Assembly (NCBI RefSeq): GCF_024746815.1
Contig: NZ_CP080525.1
Location: 3,962,501 to 4,026,500 of the forward strand
Origin: Mesorhizobium sp. AR07
GTDB lineage: Bacteria > Pseudomonadota > Alphaproteobacteria > Rhizobiales > Rhizobiaceae
Length of the DNA stretch: 64,000 nucleotides
Direction of reading: 5' to 3'
The position numbers and the translations under genes were made by a program. The notes below the pieces were generated by a model that did no database searches, was not told the DNA's origin, and worked only from the letters and a program-made list of their open reading frames with translations. How positions within the stretch are numbered: the stretch's first letter is position 1; each line of letters starts with the position of its first letter. Positions 56,220 to 64,000 of this stretch are shown piece after piece.

Positions 56220-57836
56220 ATGGCCGTCGCCGCCAAGAATATTCCCGCACCTGACCTCGTTCCCGTGCGCCGCGCCCTGCTCTCCGTTTTCGACAAGACC
56301 GGCCTGATCGATTTTGCCAGGGCGCTGGCGGCGGCGGGCGTCGAGCTGGTCTCGACCGGCGGCACGGCAAAGGCGATCGCCGAGGCAGGCCTAGCGGTGC
56401 GCGACGTCTCCGAGCTCACCGGTTTTCCCGAAATCATGGACGGCCGCGTCAAGACCTTGCACCCGTCGGTGCATGGCGCGCTGCTCGGCGTGCGCGACGA
56501 CCCGGAGCATGCGGCTGCGATGCGCAAATACGGCATCGAGCCGATCGATCTCGTCGTCTCCAATCTCTATCCGTTCGAGGAGGTCCGCCGCTCCGGCGCC
56601 GACTATGCCGCGATTGTCGAGAACATCGACATTGGCGGCCCGGCGATGATCCGCGCCTCGGCCAAGAACCACGCCTATGTCGCCATCGTCACCGATCCCG
56701 GCGACTACGCCTCGGTGCTGAACGCACTGGAGATGAACATCGGCTCGCTGTCGCTGGATTTCCGCAAGAAGCTGGCGGCCAAGGCGTTTGCCCGGACCGC
56801 CACCTATGACGCGGCGATCTCCGGCTGGTTCGCCGAGGCGCTCGAGATCGAGCATCCGACATGGCGCGCCTTTGGCGGCAGGCTGGTCGAGGTGATGCGC
56901 TATGGCGAGAATCCGCACCAGAGCGCCGGCTTCTATGTCAACGGCGACAAGCGGCCGGGCGTCGCCACGGCGCGCCAGCTGCAGGGCAAGCAGCTGTCCT
57001 ACAACAACATCAACGACACCGACGCCGCCTTCGAACTGGCCGGCGAATTCGATCCGGCGCGCTCCGCCGCCGTCGCCATCATCAAGCACGCCAACCCGTG
57101 CGGCGTCGCTGAAGGCGCCTCGCTGAAGGCCGCCTACGTCAAGGCGCTCGCCTGCGATCCGGTCTCGGCCTTCGGCGGCATCGTCGCTGTGAACCGCACC
57201 CTCGACGCCGAGGCGGCGGAAGAGATCGTGAAAACCTTCACCGAAGTGATCATCGCGCCCGATGCGACCGAGGAGGCTGCGGCGATCGTCGCGGCCAAGA
57301 AGAACCTGCGCCTGCTGGTCACCGGCGGCTTGCCGGACCCGCGCACGCCTGGCACGACGGTCAAATCCGTCGCCGGCGGCATGCTCGTCCAGGGCAGGGA
57401 CAATGCCGTGGTCGACGACCTCGAGCTGAAGGTGGTGACCAGGCGCGCGCCGACGCCGGCCGAAATGGCCGACCTGAAATTCGCCTTCCGCGTCGCCAAG
57501 CACGTCAAGTCCAATGCCATCGTCTACGTCAGGGATGGCGCTACCGTCGGCATCGGCGCAGGTCAGATGAGCCGGGTCGATTCCTCGCGCATCGCCGCAA
57601 GGAAGGCGCTCGACGCGGCCGAGGCCGCGGGCCTTGCCGAACCGCTGACCAAGGGCTCGGTCGTCGCTTCCGACGCCTTCTTCCCCTTCGCCGACGGATT
57701 GCTGTCAGCCATCGAAGCCGGCGCCACCGCCGTCATCCAGCCGGGCGGCTCGATGCGCGACGACGACGTCATCGCCGCCGCCGACGAACACGGCATCGCC
57801 ATGGTGTTTACCGGCGTGAGGCATTTCAGACATTGA
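56220..57836 (+). CDS. purH: Bifunctional AICAR transformylase/IMP cyclohydrolase
   Basis: PurH performs the last two steps of IMP synthesis. The 538-residue protein has an N-terminal IMP cyclohydrolase domain (LLSVFDKTGLIDFARALAAA, LVSTGGTAKAI, MDGRVKTLHPSVHGALLG) and a C-terminal transformylase with QLQGKQLSYNNINDTDAAFE and IIKHANPCGVAEGASLKAAY. I start at the ATG at 56220 (MAVAAKNIPAP) because the alignment begins there; an earlier frame reads through the leader hairpins. Regulation may involve those hairpins. Confidence 0.97.
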   Translation: MAVAAKNIPAPDLVPVRRALLSVFDKTGLIDFARALAAAGVELVSTGGTAKAIAEAGLAVRDVSELTGFPEIMDGRVKTLHPSVHGALLGVRDDPEHAAAMRKYGIEPIDLVVSNLYPFEEVRRSGADYAAIVENIDIGGPAMIRASAKNHAYVAIVTDPGDYASVLNALEMNIGSLSLDFRKKLAAKAFARTATYDAAISGWFAEALEIEHPTWRAFGGRLVEVMRYGENPHQSAGFYVNGDKRPGVATARQLQGKQLSYNNINDTDAAFELAGEFDPARSAAVAIIKHANPCGVAEGASLKAAYVKALACDPVSAFGGIVAVNRTLDAEAAEEIVKTFTEVIIAPDATEEAAAIVAAKKNLRLLVTGGLPDPRTPGTTVKSVAGGMLVQGRDNAVVDDLELKVVTRRAPTPAEMADLKFAFRVAKHVKSNAIVYVRDGATVGIGAGQMSRVDSSRIAARKALDAAEAAGLAEPLTKGSVVASDAFFPFADGLLSAIEAGATAVIQPGGSMRDDDVIAAADEHGIAMVFTGVRHFRH

Positions 57837-57851
57837 GCTGATTTTCTGAAG

Positions 57852-57987
57852 GTCGGCGCTGCCCCTCATCCGCCTGCCGGCACCTTCTCCCCGTATAGCG
57901 AAGGGGAGAAGGGAAACGCTCCAACGCTGGCGACCCCCTCTCCCCGTTCTTCACGGGGAGAGGGTAAGGGTGAGGGGCAGCGCCGAC
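57852..57987. repeat. Family C palindrome, long form
   Basis: Perfect 17-bp outer arms (GTCGGCGCTGCCCCTCA and complement) enclose two internal hairpins, CTTCTCCCC/GGGGAGAAG and CTCTCCCCGT/ACGGGGAGAG. It fills the gap between the convergent purH and transporter genes and ends 7 bp from the transporter stop. It matches the shorter copy at 20803. Confidence 0.9.
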
Positions 57988-57993
57988 GCCGGA

Positions 57994-59370
57994 CTATTCC
58001 GCCGGCCGGTCCGCCGGATAGGGCGTCTTGATCAGGATCGCCATGCCGATGGCCAGGAACAGGATGATCACCGCCATGCCGAGCCGAGCCGAGCCGCTGA
58101 CGGCGGTGATCGTCGCCACCAGGAACGGCGCCAGGAAGCTGGTTGCACGCCCGGCCAGAGCATAGATGCCGAAATAGCGGCCGGATTCTGCCGCCGTGAC
58201 GCTGCGTGCCATGTAGGAGCGCGACGACGCCTGCACCGGCCCGAAGGCCAGGCCGATCAGCAGGCCGTAGGCGATGTAGGCCTTTTCGGCCGCCGTGCTG
58301 AACAGGCCGCCCGAATCGGCAGTCGAGAACTGTATCAGGCCGAGCAGCGTGAAGCCCGGACCAGTCGAGACGACGCCGATCGTGGCGATCGACAGCATGA
58401 CCAGCGCAATCACCACCACCGCCTTGGAGCCGAGTGCGGTATCAAGGCGCGCCGCGACCCAGCAGCCGAGGATGGCGACGACATTGAGGATGATGCCGAA
58501 CAGGCCGATCTCGGTGATCGACCAGTGGAACATCGCCGCCGCGAAGGTGCCGCCCAACGCCAGCAGCGCATTGACGCCGTCCTGGTAGATCATGCGGGCG
58601 ACGAGGAAGCGGAAGATGCCGCCGCGCTGGCGCACCTCGGCCAGCGTCGACTTCAGCTCCGACAAGCCTTCGCGCACCGCCGGTCCGATCGGTATGCCCT
58701 TGATGGCGTCCGGCGTGAAGAAGAACATCGGCAGGATGAACAGGAAGTACCAGCCGGCTGACAACGGCCCGGTAGCCCGCGCATCCTCGCCGAGCTTCGG
58801 ATCAAGCCCGAACAGCGGGTCGATGCCAATGATCGTCTTGCCGGTCTCGAGCGAGCCGGCCAGGCAGGTGACGACGAAGATCAGCGCGATCATGCCGCCG
58901 AGATAACCGAGACCCCAGGCGATGTTGGAGATGCGGCCGATTTCGCTCTTCGGCACCAGGCGCGGCATCATCGAATCGTTGAACACGGTCGAGAATTCAG
59001 CCGCCACCGAAGCCAGCGAGAACAGCGCCACGATCAGGAACAGGTTGGAGCCGGGGGCAGCAAACCAGAGCAGGCAAAGGCTGGTGATCTTGATCGCGGC
59101 GAAGAAGGCGATCCACGGCTTGCGCGGTCCGGTCTGGTCGGCGATCGAGCCGAGGATCGGCGACAGCACGGCGATGACCAGTCCGGCCGCGGCGATGCCG
59201 TAGCCCCAGACCGCCTGGCCGGTGGTCGGATCGCTCGCCATGCGCGAAACGAAATAGGGGCCGAAGATGAAGGTGGTGACGACGGTGAAGAACGGTTGCG
59301 CCGCCCAGTCGAAGAACATCCACCCCCAGATGCCGCGCCCGGACGCGCGCTGCACTGCTACTTCGGCCAT
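57994..59370 (-). CDS. UMF1-type MFS transporter
   Basis: The 458-residue membrane protein has about 12 hydrophobic segments and the features of the UMF1/Atg22-like group: WGWMFFDWAAQPFFTVVTTF at the start, then FNDSMMPRLVPKSEIGRISN with GLGYLGGMIALIFV. Relatives in fungi release amino acids from vacuoles; bacterial substrates are not known. The C-terminus TPYPADRPAE ends next to the family C palindrome. It follows the glutamate dehydrogenase on the same strand but with a repeat-filled 385-bp gap. Confidence 0.9.
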   Translation of the reverse strand: MAEVAVQRASGRGIWGWMFFDWAAQPFFTVVTTFIFGPYFVSRMASDPTTGQAVWGYGIAAAGLVIAVLSPILGSIADQTGPRKPWIAFFAAIKITSLCLLWFAAPGSNLFLIVALFSLASVAAEFSTVFNDSMMPRLVPKSEIGRISNIAWGLGYLGGMIALIFVVTCLAGSLETGKTIIGIDPLFGLDPKLGEDARATGPLSAGWYFLFILPMFFFTPDAIKGIPIGPAVREGLSELKSTLAEVRQRGGIFRFLVARMIYQDGVNALLALGGTFAAAMFHWSITEIGLFGIILNVVAILGCWVAARLDTALGSKAVVVIALVMLSIATIGVVSTGPGFTLLGLIQFSTADSGGLFSTAAEKAYIAYGLLIGLAFGPVQASSRSYMARSVTAAESGRYFGIYALAGRATSFLAPFLVATITAVSGSARLGMAVIILFLAIGMAILIKTPYPADRPAE

Positions 59371-59470
59371 ATCCCCTCCTCAGCATCCGCTCCGCGCATC
59401 ACGCGCCATGTCTGCATGTTTTTTCATGATGGTGCAAACGAACAAGCATAGCGCCGCCCTCATTGCCCTT

Positions 59471-59741
59471 GGGTTCCTCGCCCGCTCTGGCGGGGCGGTC
59501 GCCTATAGGGTTGCGAAGAAGGACCCCCACCCTAACCCTCCCCACAAGGGGGAGGGAACGCTGCCGCGCGCCTTTATCCATCATGCCTGGCGTCGAACTT
59601 GGCCAATTTGCCGAGATCGGCGTCTACGAAAGTCTCCCTCCCCCTTGTGGGGAGGGGTTAGGGGTGGGGGTATTCGTAGGGCGAAAACCTCGGCTTCCGA
59701 TATGCGATTGCCCTGCCAGCTCTGGCGGGGGCGAGGAACCC
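59471..59741. repeat. Dispersed palindrome family B, intact copy
   Basis: Nested inverted repeats fill the gap between two genes: outer arms GGGTTCCTCGCCC and complement (59471-59483 and 59729-59741) and inner arms of about 35 bp rich in CCCTCCCC/GGGGAGGG (59520-59557 and 59634-59672). The central 75 bp match the interrupted copy at 14661-16185 in part. It ends 14 bp from the dehydrogenase stop codon. Confidence 0.88.
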
Positions 59742-59755
59742 ACGCTTGCGGAGCC

Positions 59756-62700
59756 TCACATCCCCGTCAGATCGCTCATCAATCCGGACGCAACCGACAG
59801 CCGCGACACGGTGATGTCGCCGCCTTCGGTCAGTGCCTGCAGCCGCTCGCGGATGCGCGCCACCCGCTCGCCGCCGGCTTCCAGCCAGGCCGCCACCGGA
59901 TCCGGTGCCGTCGCGTGGCCGGTGAGTGCGGCAACGGCAATGCCGCGCCGTGCCGCGCCGATCGTGTCGGTGGCACGCGAAAGCGCCAGCTGATCGTAGT
60001 AGTCCGAGGGCGTGATCGAGCGCGCCGCGTCCTCGACGCGCGGAATGCGGAAGGCATCGCTGACCGCGAAGAACGCCTTGGCCGCAGCGACGATGTCGGC
60101 ACCGGCGGTGCGGGCCGTGAGAGCAATGTCGGGGATGAGTTCCGCCACCTCGCTCAGCGCCAGTTGCTCGGCCAGCCTTTCCGGCGCGCCGCTCTTGAAC
60201 AGTCCGTGCCGCTTCTCCTCGATCCGCTCGCGCGAAAAGGCCGGCAGCAGCGAAACGAGCTTGGGTTCCAGTGCCTTGCGTGCTTCCTGCAGTTCGGCGA
60301 TGCGCAGGCCGAGCGGTGCCGTGCCGGCGTCGTTCTTCAGATACCAACCGCTGGTGACATAGATCAGTCGGCTGACCATCTGGTAGAGATCGAGCTGCAC
60401 CTGGCCGTCGACAAGATTGTCGAGCGCGTCGATCTCGCGATAGAGCGCCGGCAGCGCAAAACCGTCGCGTACGACGGCGAAGGTGCGCACCACGTCGCCG
60501 GCGGTGCGCCCCGTGGCTTCCTGCAGCCGGTTGACGAAGGACGGGCCGCCGCGATTGACCAGGTCGTTGGCGACGACGCGGGCAATGATCTCGCGGCGCA
60601 GCCGGTGGCCGTGGATTTCGGCGGCGTATTTCTTCGCCATCCGGTCCGGGAAATAGCCCATCAAGTCGCGGTCGAAATGCGCGTCGTCAGGCACGTCGCT
60701 GGCGACGATGTCGGAAAACAGCACGATCTTGGCATAGGCGAGCAGCACGCCGAGCTCGGCCCTGGTCAGCGGTTCGCCGCGCGCTTCGCGCTCGGCAAGC
60801 GCTGCCGGCGACGGCAGTGTTTCGACCACGCGATCGAGCAGGCCGCGTGCCTCCAGTGCCGTCATGAAGCGGCTTTGATGCGCGATGTCGGCAAGGCCAC
60901 GCTTGCGGGCGATCGAAAGCGCCAGCGTCTGCTGGTAGTTGTTGGACAGCACGAGCGAGCCGACCTCGTCGGTCATTTCGGCCAGCAGCTTGTTGCGCGC
61001 CGCACGCGTCAGCGATCCCTTGCGCATGGCCGACGCCAGCGCGATCTTGATGTTGACCTCGACGTCGGAGCAGTTGACGCCGCCCGAATTGTCGATGGCG
61101 TCGGAATTGCAGCGGCCGCCATTCATGCCGAACTCGATGCGCGCCCGCTGCGTGACGCCGAGATTGGCGCCCTCGCCAATCACCTTGGCGCGCACGTCGA
61201 GCGCGGTGATGCGGATGGCATCATTGGCGCGGTCGCCGACCTCGGCGTTGGTTTCGCTGGATGCCCTCAGATATGTACCGATGCCGCCGAACCACAGAAG
61301 ATCGACCGGCGCCTTGAGGATCGCGGTCATGATCTCGACCGGCGTGGCGGTCGTCTTGGCCAGGCCGATCGCCGCTGCGGCTGCCGCCGGCAAGGTGATC
61401 GACTTCTGGTTGCGCGACACGATGATGCCGCCTTCCGACAGTTTCGTCTTGTCGTAGTCCTGCCAGCTCGAACGCGGCAGGGCAAACATGCGCTCGCGCT
61501 CGGCCATCGACGCCGCCATGTCCGGATCGGGATCGATGAAGATGTCGCGATGGTCGAAGGCGGCGATCAGGCGGGTCTTCGGCGACAACAGCATGCCGTT
61601 GCCGAACACGTCGCCCGACATGTCGCCGACACCAGCGACGGTGAAGGGCGAGGTCTGGATGTCGCGGTTGATCTCGCGGAAATGCCGCTTGACCGCTTCC
61701 CAGGCGCCCTTGGCGGTGATGCCCATCTTCTTGTGGTCGTAGCCGGCGGAACCGCCGCTGGCGAAGGCATCGTCGAGCCAGAAGCCATGCTTCTCGCTGA
61801 TGGCATTGGCCGTGTCGGAGAAGGTCGCCGTACCCTTGTCGGCGGCAACGACGAAATACGGATCGTCCGGGTCGCGGCGCACGACTCCGACCGGCGGGAT
61901 GACCCCGTCGAGGCCGATATTGTCGGTGATCGACAGCAGGCTGGAGACGAAGTTCTTGTAGGCCGAGGTGCCGGCCTCGAAGATCGCGTCACGGCTGCCG
62001 CCCACCGGCAGACGCTTGGGGAAGAAGCCGCCCTTGGCGCCAACCGGCACGATGACGGCGTTCTTGACCTGCTGCGCCTTGACTAGGCCGAGCACCTCGG
62101 TGCGGTAGTCCTGGGCGCGGTCCGACCAGCGCAGGCCGCCACGCGCCACCGGGCCGAAGCGCAGATGCAGCCCCTCGACCTCGGAGCCGTAGACGAAGAT
62201 CTCCCGCCACGGCCGCGGCGCCGGCAATCCCTCGACCGCATGCGAATCGAGCTTGATCGCCAGTGACTGGCCTTTCTCTTTCGTATCGGCAACGAAATGA
62301 TTGGTGCGCAGCGAGGCTTCGATCAGATTGAGGTAGCGGCGGATGATGGTGTCGTCGTCGATGTTCGGCACATCTTCCAGCGCATCCCTGATCTTGGCCT
62401 TGAGGTGCTTTGCCGCCACCACGCCTTCGGTCTCGGCTGTCGGGCCGAGCCGGGCGATGAACAGCGCGTGCAGGCCACGCGCGATATCGGGATAGCGGTT
62501 GAGCGCGGCGGCGATGAAATCCTGGCTTTGCGGAATGCCGACCTGCTGCAGATAGCGGCCATAGGCGCGCAGGATGGTGATCTCGCCCGACCACAGGCCG
62601 GCGGTCTGGGCAAGGCCGTTATAGCCGTCATTGTCGACGTCGCCGCGCCAGACGGACAGGAACGCGTCCTCGAACAGCGCACCGCCATCGCCAAGGTCGA

Positions 62701-64000
62701 TCGGCTTGCCGTAGCTGTTCTCCAGCTCCATGTCGTGGATGAAGACCAGGCCGGACTGGTCGCCGCCGACCTCGAAAGTGCGCTCGCTGATGACGCGGAA
62801 GCCGATGTTCTCCAGCACCGGCACGCGCCGCGACAGTGCCACCGGGCTGCCGTGGTGATAGATCTTCAACGCCGCCTGGTGTGGCTTCTGCTCGGCATGG
62901 CGATAATAGTCGATAGCGATCGGATTGCTGGCGCTGATCTTGGCGATGCGCCCGGCATCGGCCAGCGCCACCGCCGCGCTGAACGAATCGCGGTAGCTTT
63001 CCGGGAGCCGGCCGGCGATGGCCTTCAATGCCTGGTCGCCGCCATTGGCGTCCGCCGCATCGGAAAGGGCATCCTCCCAGGTGCGCACGATGTCGCGGAT
63101 CGCCGCCTCGATCGTCGCTTGCTCGACCTTCGGCGTCTTGCCACCGGAACGGCCGATGATGAAGTGCACGCGCGCCAGCCCGCCTTCGGGGAAGGCCGGG
63201 TAATAGGCCGACAGCCGGCCTTCGAACACCGTCTTGAGATAGCTGCCGATCTTCTCGCGCACCACGCTGTCGTAGCGGTCGCGCGGCACGAAGACGAGGA
63301 TCGAGACGAAGCGGTCGAACTGGTCGGCGCGCACCAGCGCCCGAACGCGCGGCCGCTCGACCAGGCCGAGAATGGCGGCGGCGTGCTTCCTCAGGATCGG
63401 CACCGGCACCTGGAACAATTCGTCGCGCGGATAGCTCTCCAGCACGTTGATCAGCGCCTTGCCGGAGTGGTCGTGCCGGTCGAAGCCGGACTTGGCGATG
63501 ATGGTTTCGGCCTTTGACCTGAGATACGGGATCTTCATCACCGAGCGGGTGTAGGCGGTCGAGGTGAACAGGCCGACGATGCGCAGTTCGCCTGCCAGCG
63601 TGCCCTTGGACGTGTAGGTCTTGACGCCGATGTAATCGAGATAGATGCGACGATGCACCGAAGACTTGGCATTGGCCTTGGTGACGATCAGCGGTTCCGG
63701 CCCATGCAGGAAGGCGCGGATTTCCGGCGTTGTCGTCACCGCTTCGGTGCCGCGCCTGAGCACCAGCACGTCGGGATCGGACAGGATGCCGAGGCCGGGC
63801 TTGTCGGCGCGCTCCAGCGTGCCGCTTTCCTCGCCGCCGGTGTATTTGAACTCGCGCATGCCGAGGAAGGTGAAATTGTCGTCGCGCAGCCACTCCAGGA
63901 AGGCGATCGCCTCGGCAACGCTCTTCTTGTCGAGCGGCACCGCCGAATAGCGGAACTCCGAGATCGCCTGGTCGAGCCGAGCCAGCATCGGCCTCCAGTC
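59756..64000 (-). CDS. NAD-dependent glutamate dehydrogenase, large type (5' end outside window)
   Basis: The ~180-kDa catabolic enzyme turns glutamate into 2-oxoglutarate and ammonia. The visible 1414 codons include the N-terminal ACT-like regulatory domains, then the catalytic core: LRFGPVARGGLRWSDRAQDY, VPVGAKGGFFPKRLPVGGSR with the active-site lysine, and VAADKGTATFSDTANAISEK. A long C-terminal helical domain follows. Full proteins are about 1580-1620 residues, so ~170-200 N-terminal residues are missing at the window edge. The frame stays open to the last base. Confidence 0.97.
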   Translation of the reverse strand, partial: DWRPMLARLDQAISEFRYSAVPLDKKSVAEAIAFLEWLRDDNFTFLGMREFKYTGGEESGTLERADKPGLGILSDPDVLVLRRGTEAVTTTPEIRAFLHGPEPLIVTKANAKSSVHRRIYLDYIGVKTYTSKGTLAGELRIVGLFTSTAYTRSVMKIPYLRSKAETIIAKSGFDRHDHSGKALINVLESYPRDELFQVPVPILRKHAAAILGLVERPRVRALVRADQFDRFVSILVFVPRDRYDSVVREKIGSYLKTVFEGRLSAYYPAFPEGGLARVHFIIGRSGGKTPKVEQATIEAAIRDIVRTWEDALSDAADANGGDQALKAIAGRLPESYRDSFSAAVALADAGRIAKISASNPIAIDYYRHAEQKPHQAALKIYHHGSPVALSRRVPVLENIGFRVISERTFEVGGDQSGLVFIHDMELENSYGKPIDLGDGGALFEDAFLSVWRGDVDNDGYNGLAQTAGLWSGEITILRAYGRYLQQVGIPQSQDFIAAALNRYPDIARGLHALFIARLGPTAETEGVVAAKHLKAKIRDALEDVPNIDDDTIIRRYLNLIEASLRTNHFVADTKEKGQSLAIKLDSHAVEGLPAPRPWREIFVYGSEVEGLHLRFGPVARGGLRWSDRAQDYRTEVLGLVKAQQVKNAVIVPVGAKGGFFPKRLPVGGSRDAIFEAGTSAYKNFVSSLLSITDNIGLDGVIPPVGVVRRDPDDPYFVVAADKGTATFSDTANAISEKHGFWLDDAFASGGSAGYDHKKMGITAKGAWEAVKRHFREINRDIQTSPFTVAGVGDMSGDVFGNGMLLSPKTRLIAAFDHRDIFIDPDPDMAASMAERERMFALPRSSWQDYDKTKLSEGGIIVSRNQKSITLPAAAAAAIGLAKTTATPVEIMTAILKAPVDLLWFGGIGTYLRASSETNAEVGDRANDAIRITALDVRAKVIGEGANLGVTQRARIEFGMNGGRCNSDAIDNSGGVNCSDVEVNIKIALASAMRKGSLTRAARNKLLAEMTDEVGSLVLSNNYQQTLALSIARKRGLADIAHQSRFMTALEARGLLDRVVETLPSPAALAEREARGEPLTRAELGVLLAYAKIVLFSDIVASDVPDDAHFDRDLMGYFPDRMAKKYAAEIHGHRLRREIIARVVANDLVNRGGPSFVNRLQEATGRTAGDVVRTFAVVRDGFALPALYREIDALDNLVDGQVQLDLYQMVSRLIYVTSGWYLKNDAGTAPLGLRIAELQEARKALEPKLVSLLPAFSRERIEEKRHGLFKSGAPERLAEQLALSEVAELIPDIALTARTAGADIVAAAKAFFAVSDAFRIPRVEDAARSITPSDYYDQLALSRATDTIGAARRGIAVAALTGHATAPDPVAAWLEAGGERVARIRERLQALTEGGDITVSRLSVASGLMSDLTGM

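Noticed and set aside
59267..62086. 939-codon plus-strand frame across the family B repeat and opposite the glutamate dehydrogenase
   Set aside because: It runs through an intergenic palindrome and a conserved gene without any domain.

Overview
The window is one high-GC stretch of an alphaproteobacterial chromosome of Rhizobiales type, most like Mesorhizobium or a close relative (Phyllobacteriaceae). I infer this from the atpHAGDC operon without atpBEF beside it, obgE-proB, rplU-rpmA with a fused tail on L21, a giant NAD-dependent glutamate dehydrogenase, a usg gene, a GTTC-N7-GTTC type LexA box, and the many palindromic intergenic repeats. No rRNA operon, prophage, conjugative region or CRISPR array was seen. 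Most of the window is ordinary core chromosome with small accessory insertions.

Layout. 1-5.6 kb: proB (3' end cut by the window edge), obgE, a nuclease/phosphatase-fold protein, a GNAT acetyltransferase, rpmA, rplU and tRNA-Ser(CGA). 5.8-11 kb: accessory part with a small lipoprotein, a secreted beta-propeller-like protein, a Tim44-like membrane protein, a vapBC toxin-antitoxin pair and a DUF1186/SEC-C protein. 11-16.5 kb: a frameshifted recQ, a coniferyl-aldehyde-type dehydrogenase, and a complete IS481-type insertion sequence sitting inside a dispersed palindrome. 16.3-20.4 kb: hexuronate catabolism (uxaC, a GntR regulator, a divergent fructuronate reductase), with a 43-codon open tail after the regulator that may be the remnant of a third gene. 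20.9-26.9 kb: an endonuclease III-like gene behind a LexA box, then the F1-ATPase operon.

27-36 kb: a small membrane protein, an Asp/Glu racemase, priA, an Fsa-type transaldolase, lptE-leuS and a YggS-type PLP protein. 35.5-40 kb: two aldo/keto reductases around a divergent LysR/MFS pair, then DoxX. 40.4-45 kb: usg, acetyl-CoA synthetase overlapping a MOSC gene, and a cyclopropane-fatty-acid-synthase-like methyltransferase. 45.2-49.3 kb: a candidate short transcript with a 23-codon ORF behind a near-maximal Shine-Dalgarno sequence, a TadG/VWA protein, a transglutaminase-like protein, a HAD phosphatase and an SdhAF4-like factor. 49.4-57.8 kb: htpX-rsmB, a phytanoyl-dioxygenase/AraC pair, heparinase II/III, a small monooxygenase and purH. 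58-64 kb: a UMF1-type transporter and the glutamate dehydrogenase, whose 5' end is beyond the window.

The most interesting layer is between genes. At least four families of long palindromes occur as two copies each, mostly between convergent genes and often within a few bases of stop codons. In the best family (3167-3306 and 51773-51915) three of the four ends coincide with a stop codon, and the two copies differ in stem sequence while keeping the pairing. The other strong candidate is the structured short transcript at about 45236-45448.
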